From assembly GCF_000967725.1 (NCBI RefSeq), contig NZ_JXYE01000002.1, forward strand, positions 1,240,001-1,304,000: a stretch of DNA of 64,000 nt, written 5' to 3'. This document shows, one piece after another, positions 63,213-64,000 of this stretch (position 1 is the stretch's first letter; each line of letters begins with the position of its first letter). The notes below the pieces were generated by a model, which was given only the letters and a program-made list of their open reading frames with translations, was not told where the DNA came from and made no database searches. The translations under genes and the position numbers were made by a program. The stretch comes from Loktanella sp. S4079 (GTDB lineage Bacteria > Pseudomonadota > Alphaproteobacteria > Rhodobacterales > Rhodobacteraceae).

Positions 63213-64000
63213 TTATTCGTCGCCCTTCAGCGCGGCACCCAGGATATCACCCAAGGATGCGCCGGAGTCAGAAGAACCGTACTGTTCGACTGCTTCTTTC
63301 TCTTCTGCGATTTCGCGTGCTTTGATCGACAGACCCAGCTTGCGTGTTTTGGAGTCGATGTTGGTGACGCGAACGTCGACCTTGTCGCCTACGCCGAAAC
63401 GCTCTGGACGCTGTTCTGCACGGTCACGGGACAGGTCAGAACGACGGATGAAGGATTTCGCACCTTCATAGTCAACTTCGATGCCGCCATCTTCGATCTT
63501 GGTCACTTCTACAGTGATGACCGAACCACGCTTCACACCGCCAACAGCTTCTGCGAACGGATCACCGTCCAGTGCTTTGATGGACAGAGAAATACGCTCT
63601 TTCTCGACGTCAACTTCAGCAACCTTGGCTTTGACAACGTCACCCTTACGGAAATCGCCAATCACGTCTTCGCCGCGGCCTTCCCATGTCAGGTCAGACA
63701 GGTGAACCATGCCGTCGATGTCGCCAGGCAGACCAACGAACAGACCGAATTCGGTGATGTTCTTGACTTCGCCTTCAACCTCAGTGCCCTCAGGGTGTGT
63801 CTCAGCAAAGACTTCCCATGGGTTGCGCTGTGTCTGTTTCAGGCCAAGTGAAACGCGACGCTTTGCAGAGTCGATTTCCAGAACCATGACTTCGACTTCT
63901 TGCGAAGTAGACACGATTTTGCCTGGGTGTACGTTTTTCTTTGTCCAAGACATTTCAGAAACGTGCACCAGACCTTCAACACCAGCTTCCAGCTCAACGA
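63213..64000 (-). CDS. rpsA: 30S ribosomal protein S1, C-terminal part (5' end outside window)
   Basis: About 262 codons of an open frame run off the right edge. The visible part contains at least three S1 RNA-binding repeats: SEMSWTKKNVHPGKIVSTSQ, then KNITEFGLFVGLPGDIDGMV HLSDLTWE, then VTKIEDGGIEVDYEGAKSFI, each followed by the KRRVSLGLKQT- or RISLSIKAL-type closing strand. The acidic tail SDSGASLGDILGAALKGDE is typical of alphaproteobacterial S1. S1 binds mRNA at the 30S subunit. The start and N-terminal repeats are not in this window. Confidence 0.96.
   Translation of the reverse strand, partial: VELEAGVEGLVHVSEMSWTKKNVHPGKIVSTSQEVEVMVLEIDSAKRRVSLGLKQTQRNPWEVFAETHPEGTEVEGEVKNITEFGLFVGLPGDIDGMVHLSDLTWEGRGEDVIGDFRKGDVVKAKVAEVDVEKERISLSIKALDGDPFAEAVGGVKRGSVITVEVTKIEDGGIEVDYEGAKSFIRRSDLSRDRAEQRPERFGVGDKVDVRVTNIDSKTRKLGLSIKAREIAEEKEAVEQYGSSDSGASLGDILGAALKGDE

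Noticed and set aside
1..64000. CRISPR array, complete insertion sequence, prophage or rRNA operon
   Set aside because: No regularly spaced direct repeats, transposase, phage structural genes or rRNA sequences were seen.

Overview
The window reads as a chromosomal segment of a marine alphaproteobacterium of the Rhodobacterales (Roseobacter group). The inference rests on gene families and order: murA, a DUF2948 gene, hisD, a UPF0262 gene, a low-molecular-weight phosphatase, infA, maf, a short RNase G and yacG lie in one tight run; there is a PrpE-type propionyl-CoA synthetase, a ThyX thymidylate synthase, a fused malic enzyme/phosphotransacetylase, and a MerR-headed beta-oxidation operon. Genes are dense, with many ATGA-type overlaps and several convergent gene pairs whose ends overlap. 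No rRNA operon, CRISPR array, intact insertion sequence or prophage is visible.

Layout. 1-3100: three alpha/beta-hydrolase genes (the first cut by the window edge), then a divergent ArsR-type regulator with a MAPEG gene; a nested 38-bp dyad lies between the divergent genes. 3232-5239: thrS and its terminator. 5414-7915: a four-gene operon for a bufferin-type copper-binding peptide (BufA1-like precursor, MNIO/DUF692 enzyme, DUF2063 partner, DoxX membrane protein). This is the most notable biosynthetic system here. 7899-9980: small housekeeping and hypothetical genes, a cold-shock gene, a 53-residue gene, a frameshifted ArsC-like pseudogene and a cluster of inverted repeats. 9981-13668: a DUF4145 gene coupled to thyX, a TPR plus outer-membrane-barrel protein, CsbD and a small membrane protein. 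13816-20640: tRNA-Thr and the conserved murA-to-yacG run, ending in tRNA-Phe.

20641-23133, directly after tRNA-Phe, is an AT-richer accessory patch with a ParB-like gene, an orphan gene and the C-terminal remnant of a DUF3732 ATPase. It looks like a decayed island. 23134-33492 holds a beta-hydroxyacid dehydrogenase, an acyl-CoA synthetase, an ABC exporter, tRNA-Gly, a periplasmic 5'-nucleotidase, pyrD, a MATE transporter and two thioesterases. 33638-40580 is the fatty-acid degradation block: two MerR regulators, acyl-CoA dehydrogenase, GST, thiolase, and the FadB-type hydratase/dehydrogenase. 40709-41725 encodes a membrane-anchored protein resembling an M48 peptidase without its catalytic motif. 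41727-46206 is a five-gene nucleoside and base salvage operon (cdd-deoA-deoB-add-upp, minus strand). 46403-48720 is maeB with a bidirectional terminator.

48725-64000 contains an acidic repeat protein, prpE, an SDR-like protein, an L,D-transpeptidase, rppH, an MltB-type transglycosylase, rnr, a GNAT protein, dapE, an asparagine-synthetase-like protein, DinB-family and secreted hypothetical proteins, and the 3' part of rpsA. Central carbon (maeB, prpE, fad genes), nucleotide (pyrD, thyX, salvage operon, 5'-nucleotidase) and wall (murA, dapE, L,D-transpeptidase, MltB) functions dominate; the bufferin operon, the tRNA-Phe patch and the unexplained repeats are the accessory parts.
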